Below, piece by piece: positions 7,426 through 16,338 of a stretch of 64,000 bases of DNA (the first letter of the stretch is position 1; each line of letters starts with the position of its first letter). Below the pieces are notes generated by a model that worked only from the letters and a program-made list of their open reading frames with translations, ran no database searches and had not been told where the DNA came from. The stretch spans positions 170,362 through 234,361 of the forward strand of contig NZ_BJYJ01000005.1 of assembly GCF_007991455.1 (NCBI RefSeq). The letters run 5' to 3'. The translations under genes were made by a program, and so were the position numbers. Source of the stretch: Chryseobacterium hagamense. GTDB lineage: Bacteria; Bacteroidota; Bacteroidia; Flavobacteriales; Weeksellaceae.

Positions 7426-8946
7426 ATGAAAATAAATAACTTTTTAACACTGAGCGACTTTAAAAAAGTCATCATGGAGAATGAAAAAATAGAACTGGAT
7501 GAAACGCTTCTTTCCAGAGTGGATGAAAGTTTCCTGTTTCTGAAAGAATTTTCAAAAAATAAAGTAATATACGGAGTGAATACGGGCTTCGGACCGATGG
7601 CCCAGTTCAAAATAAGCGACGAAGATACGCATCAGCTTCAGTACAACCTGATCCGGAGCCATTCTTCCGGAATGGGAAACCCGCTTCCTGCCGATGAAGC
7701 AAAGGCCTGTATGCTGGCGAGGCTGAATACGCTGTCTCTCGGAAAGTCCGGTGTCCATCAGTCGGTAGTTAATCTTCTTAAAGAATTAATAAACAAGGAT
7801 ATTACACCGTTGATCTTTGAACACGGCGGAGTAGGCGCAAGCGGTGATTTGGTGCAGCTGGCCCACCTGGCTCTGGTACTGATCGGAGAAGGGGAAGTCT
7901 TTTACAAGGGAGAAAGAAAACCGACGAAAGAAATATTTGAAGCGGAAGGACTGGAGCCGATCCGGGTGGAAATCCGTGAAGGGCTGGCCCTGATGAACGG
8001 AACTTCCGTGATGTCCGGGATTGGTGTGGTGAATGCACATAAAGCGAATCAGTTAACTGATATTTCTTTAAAATTATCCTGTGCGATTAATGAGATTGTC
8101 CAGGCTTACGACGACCATTTATCGGAAGTGCTGAACGGAACCAAGCTTCATGCCGGCCAGCAGAAAGTGGCTGCGAAAATGCGGACCCATCTGTCCGACA
8201 GCAAGCTGATCCGGAAAAGAGCCGACCATTTATATACGCATTTTGAAGAACAGGAAAAAGTCTTTAAAGAAAAGGTTCAGGAATATTACTCTTTGCGGTG
8301 TGTGCCTCAGATTCTGGGTCCTGTGCTTGATACGCTGGAATATACCGAAGCCGTACTGGAAAACGAGATCAATTCTGCCAATGATAATCCGATCATCAAT
8401 GTGGAGGACCAGCACGTTTACCACGGCGGAAATTTCCATGGCGATTATATTTCACTGGAAATGGACAAGCTGAAAATCGTAGTTACAAAACTGACGATGC
8501 TCGCAGAAAGACAGCTGAATTATCTTTTAAACTCTAAAATCAACGAGATTCTGCCTCCGTTTGTGAATCTCGGAAAATTAGGCTTCAATTTCGGAATGCA
8601 GGGCGTGCAGTTTACGGCTACTTCCACTACGGCGGAAAGCCAGATGCTCTCCAACCCGATGTATGTTCACAGTATCCCGAATAACAATGACAATCAGGAT
8701 ATCGTAAGCATGGGAACCAATGCGGCGGTCATCTGCCGGAAAGTGATCGAAAATGCTTTTGAAGTATTGACGATTGAAGCCATCACCATCGTTCAGGCAA
8801 TCGAATATCTTGGCTTTCAGGATCAAATCTCATCGGCTACAAAAGAACTGTATGACAAAATAAGAAAGATTATTCCCGCGTTTTCAAAGGATATGGTGAT
8901 GTATCCGTACCAGGAAGAGGTGAAAAATTATCTGAAGGGCTTGTAA
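7426..8946 (+). CDS. Tyrosine ammonia-lyase (HAL/PAL/TAL family)
   Basis: 506 residues. Non-oxidative deamination of L-tyrosine to 4-coumarate, the aryl starter of flexirubin. The MIO cofactor triad Ala138-Ser139-Gly140 lies in GGVGASGDLVQLAHLAL. The catalytic Tyr is in VIYGVNTGFGPMA (near 49), and NEINSANDNPII and MQGVQFTATSTTAESQ are the expected family blocks. The segment LQYNLIRSHSSGMG matches what I recall of the characterised Flavobacterium johnsoniae TAL, and similarity to that protein appears high along the whole length. Histidine lyase is the main alternative, but cluster context favours tyrosine. It is separated from fabG-like by 63 bases and probably co-transcribed with it. Confidence 0.9.
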   Translation: MKINNFLTLSDFKKVIMENEKIELDETLLSRVDESFLFLKEFSKNKVIYGVNTGFGPMAQFKISDEDTHQLQYNLIRSHSSGMGNPLPADEAKACMLARLNTLSLGKSGVHQSVVNLLKELINKDITPLIFEHGGVGASGDLVQLAHLALVLIGEGEVFYKGERKPTKEIFEAEGLEPIRVEIREGLALMNGTSVMSGIGVVNAHKANQLTDISLKLSCAINEIVQAYDDHLSEVLNGTKLHAGQQKVAAKMRTHLSDSKLIRKRADHLYTHFEEQEKVFKEKVQEYYSLRCVPQILGPVLDTLEYTEAVLENEINSANDNPIINVEDQHVYHGGNFHGDYISLEMDKLKIVVTKLTMLAERQLNYLLNSKINEILPPFVNLGKLGFNFGMQGVQFTATSTTAESQMLSNPMYVHSIPNNNDNQDIVSMGTNAAVICRKVIENAFEVLTIEAITIVQAIEYLGFQDQISSATKELYDKIRKIIPAFSKDMVMYPYQEEVKNYLKGL

Positions 8947-9009
8947 CTTCCGGCTTAAAGAAGTGGTCATAAAAATAGATACAAAAACTAAAACTTACAT
9001 ACGCAACAC

Positions 9010-9741
9010 ATGAAATGTGCAATCATCACAGGCGGCTCCAGGGGAATCGGAAGAGCAATCTGTATCAAACTGGCAGAAGAGAAAAATTACCACCTGCTGA
9101 TCAATTATACCTCCAACGAAGCGGCGGCAAAAGAAACGCTGGCTAAAGTTGAAGAACTGGGTGCTACAGGAGAGATCCTGAAATTCGATGTCGGCAATGC
9201 CGGAGAAACACAAAGTATTTTAACCCAATGGCAGGAAAACAATCCGGAAGCACTCGTTGAGGTGATTGTAAACAATGCCGGAATTACCCGGGACGGACTT
9301 TTCATGTGGATGCCGAGCGAGGACTGGAATGCCGTAATCAACACCAGCCTGAACGGGTTTTTTAATGTAACCAACTTCTTTATCCAGAAGCTGCTGCGCA
9401 ACAAATACGGAAGGATCATCAATATGGTTTCTGTTTCCGGCGTAAAAGGGACGGCCGGGCAGACGAATTATTCTGCGGCCAAAGGGGCCCTGGTAGGGGC
9501 CACAAAAGCCTTAGCGCAGGAAGTGGCAAAAAGAAATATTACCGTCAATGCGGTAGCCCCCGGGTTCATCAAAACGGATATGACGCAGGAATTCAATGAA
9601 GATGAACTGAAAGCCATGATCCCGGCCAACCGGTTCGGTGAAGCGGAAGAGGTAGCGGATCTGGTGGCCTTTTTAGCCTCGAAAAAATCATCGTACATCA
9701 CCGGCGAAGTCATTAATATTAACGGAGGAATCTACTCATAA
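9010..9741 (+). CDS. 3-oxoacyl-ACP reductase (FabG-like SDR)
   Basis: 243-residue classical short-chain dehydrogenase. NADPH-binding TGGSRGIG at 7-14, NNAGI at 88-92, and the catalytic tetrad N115, S141, Y154, K158 (YSAAK); AVAPGFIKTDM is typical of FabG. It reduces the beta-keto group in each cycle of polyene chain growth. It lies between TAL and a ketosynthase, in an operon with an ACP, so it is a pathway-specific FabG paralogue rather than the housekeeping enzyme. Confidence 0.9.
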   Translation: MKCAIITGGSRGIGRAICIKLAEEKNYHLLINYTSNEAAAKETLAKVEELGATGEILKFDVGNAGETQSILTQWQENNPEALVEVIVNNAGITRDGLFMWMPSEDWNAVINTSLNGFFNVTNFFIQKLLRNKYGRIINMVSVSGVKGTAGQTNYSAAKGALVGATKALAQEVAKRNITVNAVAPGFIKTDMTQEFNEDELKAMIPANRFGEAEEVADLVAFLASKKSSYITGEVININGGIYS

Positions 9742-9855
9742 AATAATATACCAATGTACCAATGTGACAATATACCCATATATCGGTTTGCCAATAGAAG
9801 CAGATCGGTCAAAAATTGTTACACGGTTACACCGATAAATTGTTACATTTAATAA
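9742..9855. repeat. Intergenic array of AACAATGT-type degenerate repeats (copy 1)
   Basis: The left half has units such as accaatgtaccaatgtgaca, the right half their reverse complements (aattgttacac, ggttacac, gataaattgttacat). The whole 114 bases can fold into a long imperfect hairpin. Three similar arrays flank ACP and ketosynthase genes at 11338-11437, 23537-23618 and 23880-23970. Confidence 0.6.
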
Positions 9856-11076
9856 ATGGAAAACAGGGTTGTCATTACCGGAATGGGAATTTATTCCTGT
9901 ATCGGAACTTCTTTGGAAGAGGTGAAGGAATCTCTATATCAGGGAAAATCCGGTATCTTTTTAGTAGACGAAAGAAAGGAGTTCGGCTTCAGGTCGGGGC
10001 TTACGGGCGTTGTTCCCAAGCCGGATCTGAAGAATCTCCTGAACCGCAGGCAACGGGTGAGCATGGGCGAAGAAAGCGAGTATGCCTATATTGCCACTTT
10101 AGATGCCCTGAAGCAGGCAGGGATAGATCAGAACTTTTTAGATCATAACGAGGTAGGAATTTTATATGGAAACGACAGTGTCTCCAAGGCTGTTGTAGAA
10201 TCGATAGACATTGCCAGAGAGAAAAAAGATACGACCCTGATGGGTTCGGGAGCGATTTTCAAATCGATGAACTCTACAGTGACGATGAATCTTTCAACGA
10301 TTTTTAAATTAAGGGGAATTAATCTCACCATCAGTGCGGCATGTGCCAGCGGGTCTCATGCTCTGGGGCTGGCTTTTATGATGATTAAAAACGGCTTCCA
10401 GGACATGATCGTGTGCGGAGGCGCACAGGAAACCAATAAATATTCGATGGCGAGCTTCGACGGTCTGGGTGTTTTCTCCGTACGGGAAGACGAACCGACG
10501 AAAGCTTCCAGGCCTTTTGATTCCGGAAGGGACGGATTGATCCCGAGCGGCGGCGGTGCAACGCTGATTGTTGAGAGCCTGGAATCGGCACAGAAAAGAG
10601 GGGCGAATATCCTCGCAGAAATCGTAGGGTACGGTTTTTCTTCAAACGGCGGACATATTTCGACCCCGAATGTAGACGGGCCGGCCCTGGCGATGGGAAG
10701 AGCTCTGCAACAGTCGGGCTTAAGCGCTCAGGACATCGATTACATCAATGCCCACGCCACTTCTACCCCGATCGGCGATGCCAACGAGGCCAAAGCAATT
10801 TACGAAATCTTCGGCGGTGAAGTTCCGGTAAGTTCCACAAAATCCATGACCGGGCATGAATGCTGGATGGCCGGTGCCAGTGAAGTAATCTACTCGATCC
10901 TGATGATGCAGAATGATTTTATCGCCCCCAACATCAACCTGGAACATCCTGATGATGAAGCCCAAAGGATAAATCTGGTGGCCGAAACAAAAAGTCAAAA
11001 AATTGACGTATTTTTGTCGAATTCTTTCGGATTTGGGGGAACCAACTCCGCATTAATCGTAAAAAAATATAATTAA
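9856..11076 (+). CDS. Beta-ketoacyl-ACP synthase (FabF-like), catalytically complete
   Basis: 406 residues, KAS I/II fold. Active-site Cys163 (SAACASGSHALG), His300 (NAHATSTPIGD), Lys329 and His334 (SSTKSMTGHE) are all in place, and the C-terminal SFGFGGTNSALI is present. It does decarboxylative Claisen condensation on the polyene chain. The adjacent ACP follows after 4 bases. Together with the two intact ketosynthases on the other arm it gives three active enzymes plus one Cys-less partner, as expected for aryl-polyene/flexirubin loci. Confidence 0.9.
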   Translation: MENRVVITGMGIYSCIGTSLEEVKESLYQGKSGIFLVDERKEFGFRSGLTGVVPKPDLKNLLNRRQRVSMGEESEYAYIATLDALKQAGIDQNFLDHNEVGILYGNDSVSKAVVESIDIAREKKDTTLMGSGAIFKSMNSTVTMNLSTIFKLRGINLTISAACASGSHALGLAFMMIKNGFQDMIVCGGAQETNKYSMASFDGLGVFSVREDEPTKASRPFDSGRDGLIPSGGGATLIVESLESAQKRGANILAEIVGYGFSSNGGHISTPNVDGPALAMGRALQQSGLSAQDIDYINAHATSTPIGDANEAKAIYEIFGGEVPVSSTKSMTGHECWMAGASEVIYSILMMQNDFIAPNINLEHPDDEAQRINLVAETKSQKIDVFLSNSFGFGGTNSALIVKKYN

Positions 11077-11080
11077 AAAC

Positions 11081-11335
11081 ATGGAAAGGGAGAAAATTAT
11101 CGCGATCGTTAATGATTTTTTAGTGAATGAATTTGAGGTGGACGGTGATGAGATCAGCAACGAGGCCAACCTGAAAACAACACTTGGGCTGGACAGCCTG
11201 GATTATATTGATATGGTGGTGGTTATCGAATCCAATTTCGGTGTAAAGCTTGGCGAAGCCGACTTCAAAAAGATGGTGACGTTTGATGATTTCTATACCA
11301 CGATTGAAAATAAGATCACAGAAAAAAATAAATAA
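11081..11335 (+). CDS. Acyl carrier protein (first of two)
   Basis: 84 residues with the 4'-phosphopantetheine site Ser39 in LGLDSLDYIDM. Acidic helices follow, as in all ACPs. Four bases after the ketosynthase, so translationally linked. It probably carries the growing aryl polyene. A second ACP (23619-23876) on the other arm may serve the resorcinol chain or a different partner set; which ACP serves which chain is not decidable from sequence. Confidence 0.92.
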   Translation: MEREKIIAIVNDFLVNEFEVDGDEISNEANLKTTLGLDSLDYIDMVVVIESNFGVKLGEADFKKMVTFDDFYTTIENKITEKNK

Positions 11336-11337
11336 TA

Positions 11338-11437
11338 TATGAATGTAACATTGTAATAATATAACAATTTACCAATGCTTCATTGAATAATTGTTAAACT
11401 GTTACATCGGTATATTGCTACATTATTAAAACTAATA
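11338..11437. repeat. Intergenic array of AACAATGT-type degenerate repeats (copy 2)
   Basis: Left half gaatgtaacattgtaataat then ataacaatttaccaatg; right half attgttaaactgttacat then attgctacattatta. The arms are imperfect inverted repeats of each other, built from units of about 10 bases. It lies between the ACP and the acyltransferase. Confidence 0.6.
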
Positions 11438-11439
11438 CT

Positions 11440-12324
11440 ATGAACAAATGGAAAGGTAAGTCCAGAGGAACCATCCTGGGATACAGGATTTTTGTCTGGT
11501 GCATCAGAAACATGGGTATCCGGAGTTCATATGCCGTCCTGTACTTTGTCGCTTTCTACTATTTCCTGTTCGAGAAAAAGAGCAATACCTATTACCGCTA
11601 TTATTTCAGCCAGAGGCTGAAATACAGATACTGGAAAACCAAATTATCCTTATTTAAAAATTACTTTACCTTCGGAACGGTATTGATCGATAAAACGGCG
11701 ATTTCGGCCGGATTACGCGATAAATACACTTATGAATTCGACGGAATCGAAAATCTCAGGAATCTTCTGGCCGAAAAAAAAGGCGGCGTGCTCATCAGTG
11801 CCCACATCGGGAATTTTGAAATTGCGGAACATTTCTTTGCCGATATCGATTTCGAATGCCAGATCAATCTGGTGACGACCGATCAGGAGGTTACCGTCAT
11901 TAAAGAATACCTGGAAAGTGTTTCCGTAAAGGGAAGCAATATAAAATTCATCTATGTAAAAGAGGATATGTCCCATATTTTCGAGATCAACGAAGCGTTA
12001 TCGAAAAATGAGCTGATCTGTTTTACCGGCGACCGTTATTTTGAGGGTTCCAAGTTCCTGGAAGGTGAACTGCTCGGAAAAACGGCAAAATTCCCGGCCG
12101 GGCCTTTCCTGATTGCTTCAAGGCTGGGGGTTCCGGTGGTGTATGTATATGTAATGAAAGAAAAGAACCTTCATTACCATTTGTATGCAAGGGTAGCCCA
12201 AAACGTTAAAAAGCGCGATGCCCAGGGGCTTCTCAATTCCTATATCCAAAATCTGGAATCCATGATCAGGAAATATCCCCTTCAATGGTTCAATTATTTC
12301 GATTTTTGGGATGATATTGATTAA
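11440..12324 (+). CDS. LpxL/HtrB-family acyltransferase
   Basis: 294 residues of the lipid A late acyltransferase family: one N-terminal membrane helix (SYAVLYFVAFYYFLF, ~30-44) and the HX4E catalytic pair His122/Glu127 in SAHIGNFEIAE, then TGDRYF and FPAGPFLIASRLGVPVV. Family members move an acyl group from ACP to a lipid hydroxyl at the inner membrane. In a flexirubin locus it is a good candidate for forming the ester between the aryl-polyene acyl-ACP and the dialkylresorcinol hydroxyl. The housekeeping lipid A role is less likely given the neighbours. Confidence 0.8.
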   Translation: MNKWKGKSRGTILGYRIFVWCIRNMGIRSSYAVLYFVAFYYFLFEKKSNTYYRYYFSQRLKYRYWKTKLSLFKNYFTFGTVLIDKTAISAGLRDKYTYEFDGIENLRNLLAEKKGGVLISAHIGNFEIAEHFFADIDFECQINLVTTDQEVTVIKEYLESVSVKGSNIKFIYVKEDMSHIFEINEALSKNELICFTGDRYFEGSKFLEGELLGKTAKFPAGPFLIASRLGVPVVYVYVMKEKNLHYHLYARVAQNVKKRDAQGLLNSYIQNLESMIRKYPLQWFNYFDFWDDID

Positions 12325-12493
12325 TTTTCCTACTTTTACCCAAAATAAAAACTAATATTTAACTTACCATTAACGGTTATGAATTGATCTGTAAACTGCA
12401 GTTACTGCAGGCCCCTGCCGGATATTTATTGCTTTGTGAATGTACATATTCATTGTTGCTCAACTTCTTGCAGGCTTTACTTCATTCATAATC

Positions 12494-14053
12494 ATGGCTA
12501 ACACTTTTTCCTTGAACAAAGAATTCGACATACTGGTAATCGGCAGCGGATTGGGAGGTCTTGTTTCGGCGCTTGTACTCGCCAAAGAAGGCCTGAAAGT
12601 CTGCGTCCTGGAGAAAAATAACCAGTATGGCGGCAACCTTCAGACCTTTTCCCGTGACAAGCTGATTTTCGATACCGGTGTCCATTATCTGGGCGGGCTG
12701 TCCAAAGGGCAGAACCTGCATCAGTATTTCTCCTATCTCGGGATCATGGACGATCTGCAGCTTGAGCAGATGGCTGACGACGGTTATGACAGAATAACTT
12801 TCGGCGATCATCAGACCGAATATCCGCATGCCCAGGGCTATGACAATTTTGTGGAGCAACTGGCTCAGCATTTCCCTGAAGAACGGGAAAACCTGCAGAA
12901 TTACTGTGAAGAAATCCAGAGGGTCTGCAGCCAGTTTCCCAGATATAACCTGGTAGGAAAAGAAAACTACAACGAAGAAATCCTACATCTCAATACCAGA
13001 AGGTTTATAGAATCCATCACCCCTAACAGGACCCTTCAGTCGGTTTTACTGGGCTCGAATTTCTTATACGCCGGAGATTCTGAAAATGTACCCTTTTATG
13101 TACACGCCTTAACCGTAAACTCGTATATCCAGAGTGCCTATAAATGTACACAGGGAGGAAGCCAGATTTCGAAGCTGCTGATCCGGAGGCTTCGTGAACA
13201 CGGCGCAGAAGTTCATAAACATTCCGAAGTTTCAGAATTCATCTTCAATGAAAATCAGGTCCTGACGGGTGTGAAAACTTCGGCAGGTAAAGAATACCGT
13301 GCAAAAAATTTTATTTCCAATATAGAAATCCGTTCTGCCATCAACCTGATCGGAGAGGACCGCTTAAAGAAATCTTTCCTGAACCGGATCAAGAGCTGGG
13401 AACCGGTATCCTCCTGTTTCAGCGTTTACCTGGTGCTGAAGCCACAGGCCATTCCGGAATTCAATTACAATATTTACCATTTTTCCAATGAGGAATCGGT
13501 GTGGAATGCACACCGGTATCAAAAAAATGCCTGGCCGGAGAACTATATGCTGTCTTCAACGCGGTCTAAACGCCACCCGGATTTTGCCGAAAGCCTGACG
13601 GTTATTTCCTATATGGATTTTGACGAAGTGGAAGCCTGGAAAAATACGTTCAACACCGTGGTGGAAGAGCAGGACCGTGGGGAAGGTTATGAAAAATTCA
13701 AGCTCGAAAAAGCGGAAAAGATGATTGCTGCCGTGGAAAAGAAAATCCCGGATCTAAGAAAGTCAGTTAAAAGAATATACACCTCGTCGCCTTTGTCGTA
13801 CAGGGATTATATCGGAAGTTTTAACGGGAATATGTACGGCTATATGAAAAGCTCGGAAAATCCCCTTAAAACCATGGTCTCTCCGAAAACAAAGATCGAC
13901 AACCTCTTTTTAACGGGGCAATCGGTGAACATGCACGGGATTTTAGGCTGTACCATCGGGGCTTTCAATACCTGCGGGGAAATCCTTGGCAAAGAAGTGG
14001 TTGATGAACGTCTGATCCAACTGATTAATAAAAATAATGGTGAAGAAAATTAG
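12494..14053 (+). CDS. CrtI/phytoene-desaturase-like FAD oxidoreductase
   Basis: 519 residues from the ATG at 12494, which places the Rossmann motif VIGSGLGGLVSALVLAKEG near the N-terminus as the family requires. An upstream in-frame ATG (12440) adds an unusual 18-residue extension and is less likely. The C-terminal GQSVNMHGILGCTIGAF block resembles the FAD-contacting end of NAD(P)/FAD amine-oxidase-like desaturases. Role in flexirubin formation is presumably an oxidation or isomerisation of the polyene or of the resorcinol side. Overlaps the next gene by 17 bases. Confidence 0.8.
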   Translation: MANTFSLNKEFDILVIGSGLGGLVSALVLAKEGLKVCVLEKNNQYGGNLQTFSRDKLIFDTGVHYLGGLSKGQNLHQYFSYLGIMDDLQLEQMADDGYDRITFGDHQTEYPHAQGYDNFVEQLAQHFPEERENLQNYCEEIQRVCSQFPRYNLVGKENYNEEILHLNTRRFIESITPNRTLQSVLLGSNFLYAGDSENVPFYVHALTVNSYIQSAYKCTQGGSQISKLLIRRLREHGAEVHKHSEVSEFIFNENQVLTGVKTSAGKEYRAKNFISNIEIRSAINLIGEDRLKKSFLNRIKSWEPVSSCFSVYLVLKPQAIPEFNYNIYHFSNEESVWNAHRYQKNAWPENYMLSSTRSKRHPDFAESLTVISYMDFDEVEAWKNTFNTVVEEQDRGEGYEKFKLEKAEKMIAAVEKKIPDLRKSVKRIYTSSPLSYRDYIGSFNGNMYGYMKSSENPLKTMVSPKTKIDNLFLTGQSVNMHGILGCTIGAFNTCGEILGKEVVDERLIQLINKNNGEEN

Positions 14054-15755
14054 GATTTGCGGCCTGATCGAAAGATATCTTTCAAAGCGGCAAAAGTTTG
14101 CATTTCTCTGCTTCAGCCTGATCCTGAATCTCAGCCTTATTTCCTGCGGGGTACGAAAATCGGTGAACCACGTTCCCGATATCAAGCATTATTCCCTTGA
14201 AATTCCGAAGGTCGATAAGATTAATGATTCCACTTTCAGTTTTAATGAAAATTCTTTAACAAAAAACAGGCAGCAGCTCTGGGAATTGCGTGTCAAGGGA
14301 AACCCTTTGCAGCTGGGCTATAACAACGGTGCCCTGACGCAGAACCTGATGCAGAAACAGGAAGAGGTATTTTTCTCCAAAGTGGAAGGCCTTGTGCCGT
14401 CAAAATTCAAACAAAATCTTTTAAGAGGCTTTCTGAAATGGTACAATCGGAAGATGTACCTGAACATCCGGGAAGATTACCAGGCGGAATTGTACGGATT
14501 ATCCCGCTATTCATCGGACCGATATGATTTTATAGCCTCTAAATTCCTCAGGAGCATGTACCTGCACGGTGCCCATGACATCGGCCATGCGATGCAGGAC
14601 CTGATGATGATTGGCTGTACATCGCTTGCCGTATGGAATGAAAACACGGAAGACGGCAACCTGCTGATCGGCCGGAATTTCGATTTCTACGTGGGTGATG
14701 ATTTCGCTAAAAATAAACTGATCGAACTTGTGGAACCGGAGGAGGGGATTCCTTACCTGTCTGTAAGCTGGCCCGGAATGATCGGGGTGGTATCCGGAAT
14801 GAATAAGGAAGGAATTACCGTAACGATCAATGCCGGAAGGTCGAAGATTCCGCTGACGGCCAAAACCCCGATTTCTCTGGTAACAAGGGAGATATTGCAG
14901 TATGCGAAAACTATTGACGAAGCGATTGCCATTGCGAAAAAGAGAAAGGTCTTTGTATCGGAATCCATTATGGTAGGCAGCGCGAATGATAAAAATGCAG
15001 TGATTATCGAAGTTTCGCCGGATAATTTCGGCGTTTATAAAGTAGAGAATACAAATAAAGTTTTCTGTACCAACCATTTCCAGTCGGAGGCTTACAAAAA
15101 CGATAGGAGAAACCGGAAGCAGATCGCAGAAAGCCATTCCGAATACCGCTACGAAAAGCTGCAGGAACTTCTGCAGGAAAACAAAAAGCTGAATCCCGAA
15201 AAGATGGCAGCCATTTTACGGGACAAATCGGGGCTGAAAGGGGAGAAGATCGGCTACGGTAATGAAAAGGCAATCAACCAGCTTCTGGCGCATCACGCGG
15301 TGATCTTTTCGCCTCAAAAGAAACTGGTTTGGGTTTCTGCCAATCCGTATCAGCTGGGAGCATTTGTCTGCTATGATCTGAATGAGATTTTTTCCGGTAG
15401 ACAACCGGTCGACGGAACATTGGCAAGCCCTGAACTTACGATTCCCAAAGATCTTTTTTTGGATTCCCGGGAATTTAAAAATTATGAAGAATACAAATTT
15501 GCCAATGCTGAAATCAGTGATGCAGTAAACGATAAAACCATAGAACTCACTGACGGATTTATTCCGCATTACCAATCGCTGAACCCGGACTTCTGGCTGG
15601 TGTATTATGAGGCCGGAAAATATTATTTCAACCGAAAAGACTATTCCAGGGCAAAACCCGAATTCGAAAAAGCCTTGTCAAAGGAAATAACGACCGTTTC
15701 TGATCGTGAGAATGTCGAAAAATATCTGAAAAAGACGGAGAAGAAACTGAGGTGA
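14037..15755 (+). CDS. C45-family (acyl-CoA:6-APA acyltransferase-like) lipoprotein with C-terminal TPR
   Basis: 572 residues. Signal anchor with lipobox LISC (Cys37) predicts an exported lipoprotein. An Ntn-hydrolase domain follows: the probable nucleophile Cys194 (MIGCTSLAVWNENTEDG) is followed by LLIGRNFDF, the typical start of AAT/C45 and choloylglycine-hydrolase-like folds. In many relatives the Cys becomes the new N-terminus by self-cleavage. Residues ~530-572 (YYEAGKYYFNRKDYSRAKPE) form a TPR-like unit. It could form or break an amide or ester of the pigment in the periplasm; this is inference. Last gene of the plus-strand arm. Confidence 0.75.
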   Translation: MVKKIRICGLIERYLSKRQKFAFLCFSLILNLSLISCGVRKSVNHVPDIKHYSLEIPKVDKINDSTFSFNENSLTKNRQQLWELRVKGNPLQLGYNNGALTQNLMQKQEEVFFSKVEGLVPSKFKQNLLRGFLKWYNRKMYLNIREDYQAELYGLSRYSSDRYDFIASKFLRSMYLHGAHDIGHAMQDLMMIGCTSLAVWNENTEDGNLLIGRNFDFYVGDDFAKNKLIELVEPEEGIPYLSVSWPGMIGVVSGMNKEGITVTINAGRSKIPLTAKTPISLVTREILQYAKTIDEAIAIAKKRKVFVSESIMVGSANDKNAVIIEVSPDNFGVYKVENTNKVFCTNHFQSEAYKNDRRNRKQIAESHSEYRYEKLQELLQENKKLNPEKMAAILRDKSGLKGEKIGYGNEKAINQLLAHHAVIFSPQKKLVWVSANPYQLGAFVCYDLNEIFSGRQPVDGTLASPELTIPKDLFLDSREFKNYEEYKFANAEISDAVNDKTIELTDGFIPHYQSLNPDFWLVYYEAGKYYFNRKDYSRAKPEFEKALSKEITTVSDRENVEKYLKKTEKKLR

Positions 15756-16012
15756 GAAGTGAATGGTGAATCATTTTTTAATACTGCTGACTTTCAAAAC
15801 GCCAAGTCCGCAAGGTTTTCTAAAAGGCAGAGCGTATATTTTTCGTTCGCTAAGGCACTTCGTTCAGCAAATGATAGCCATGAATAAAGGGATGGTAAAT
15901 TTTGCTTTATAAATCATTGGTGACCGGAAAGTTTTCTGTGTATTAATAAATAGAAGACACCATTCTTTTATATCTCAATTATCTGTGTAATGGATTAATT
16001 ATCAATGCTGTA

Positions 16013-16075
16013 AAAATTCCCCTCCGATCCGGAGGGGTGGCGAAAATTCTAAAAGAATTTTTGACGGGGTGGTTT
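16013..16075. repeat. REP-like double-hairpin element
   Basis: Two adjoining palindromes: CCCCTCCG-atc-CGGAGGGG at 16019-16037 and AAAATTC-taaaa-GAATTTT at 16043-16061, followed by gacggggtggtt. The right end (ggggtggtt) mirrors part of the left hairpin's gtggcg side. This GC-rich/AT-rich paired layout resembles extragenic repeats I associate with Flavobacteriia genomes; copy number cannot be seen here. Confidence 0.6.
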
Positions 16076-16243
16076 TAAAATGATGAATTTTGCTTCGCAA
16101 ATGAATGGTTAATAGTTAATTTTTTAAAACTAAAGATGAGCAGCCAATATTAGATTCATATCTCATCACTAAGTTTCGAAATTCACCATTCACCGGCAAA
16201 GCGGGATTCACTATTGATACCAGACTAGTATAAAAATAAAAGA

Positions 16244-16338
16244 CTGCTGCCCTAGCCCCGATAGGAACGGTTACCCCGCAGCAGGCGTCAGGAAAAGCTT
16301 TGGCGCGAGGAGTAGAAGTGGATAGCGGGATAAAGCTT
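16244..16338 (-). ncRNA. Candidate structured RNA element directly after the GT2-DUF2062 stop codon
   Basis: A compact block with several complementary arms: CTGCTGC (16244-16250) with GCAGCAG (16278-16284), CCCGC (16275-16279) with GCGGG (16325-16329), and CCGAT (16258-16262) with ATCGG (16345-16349). It contains the phrase cctagccccgatag, which I recall as conserved in Flavobacteriia intergenic regions. Rfam's Flavo-1 family is a possible match but I cannot confirm it. Strand is uncertain; it could be a 3' element of the minus-strand arm or an independent RNA. Confidence 0.4.

Larger units (their letters stand above)
15756..16338. other. Convergent intergenic region, repeat-rich, no gene
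   Basis: 583 bases between the ends of the two flexirubin arms. It holds GAATGG/TTCACC short units (15760-15778, 16100-16115, 16178-16200), a double-hairpin repeat at 16013-16075 and a compact structured element at 16244-16338. I see no reading frame with family features. No classical T-run terminator stands out for the plus-strand arm. Confidence 0.6.

Noticed and set aside
9742..9855. CRISPR-like array in the ketosynthase gaps
   Set aside because: Units are ~10 bases, degenerate and inverted; there is no constant repeat with unique spacers and no cas gene nearby.
14511..15137. Antisense frame of 208 codons within the C45-family gene
   Set aside because: The sense gene has a signal peptide, nucleophile and TPR; the antisense translation has none of these and no plausible promoter.
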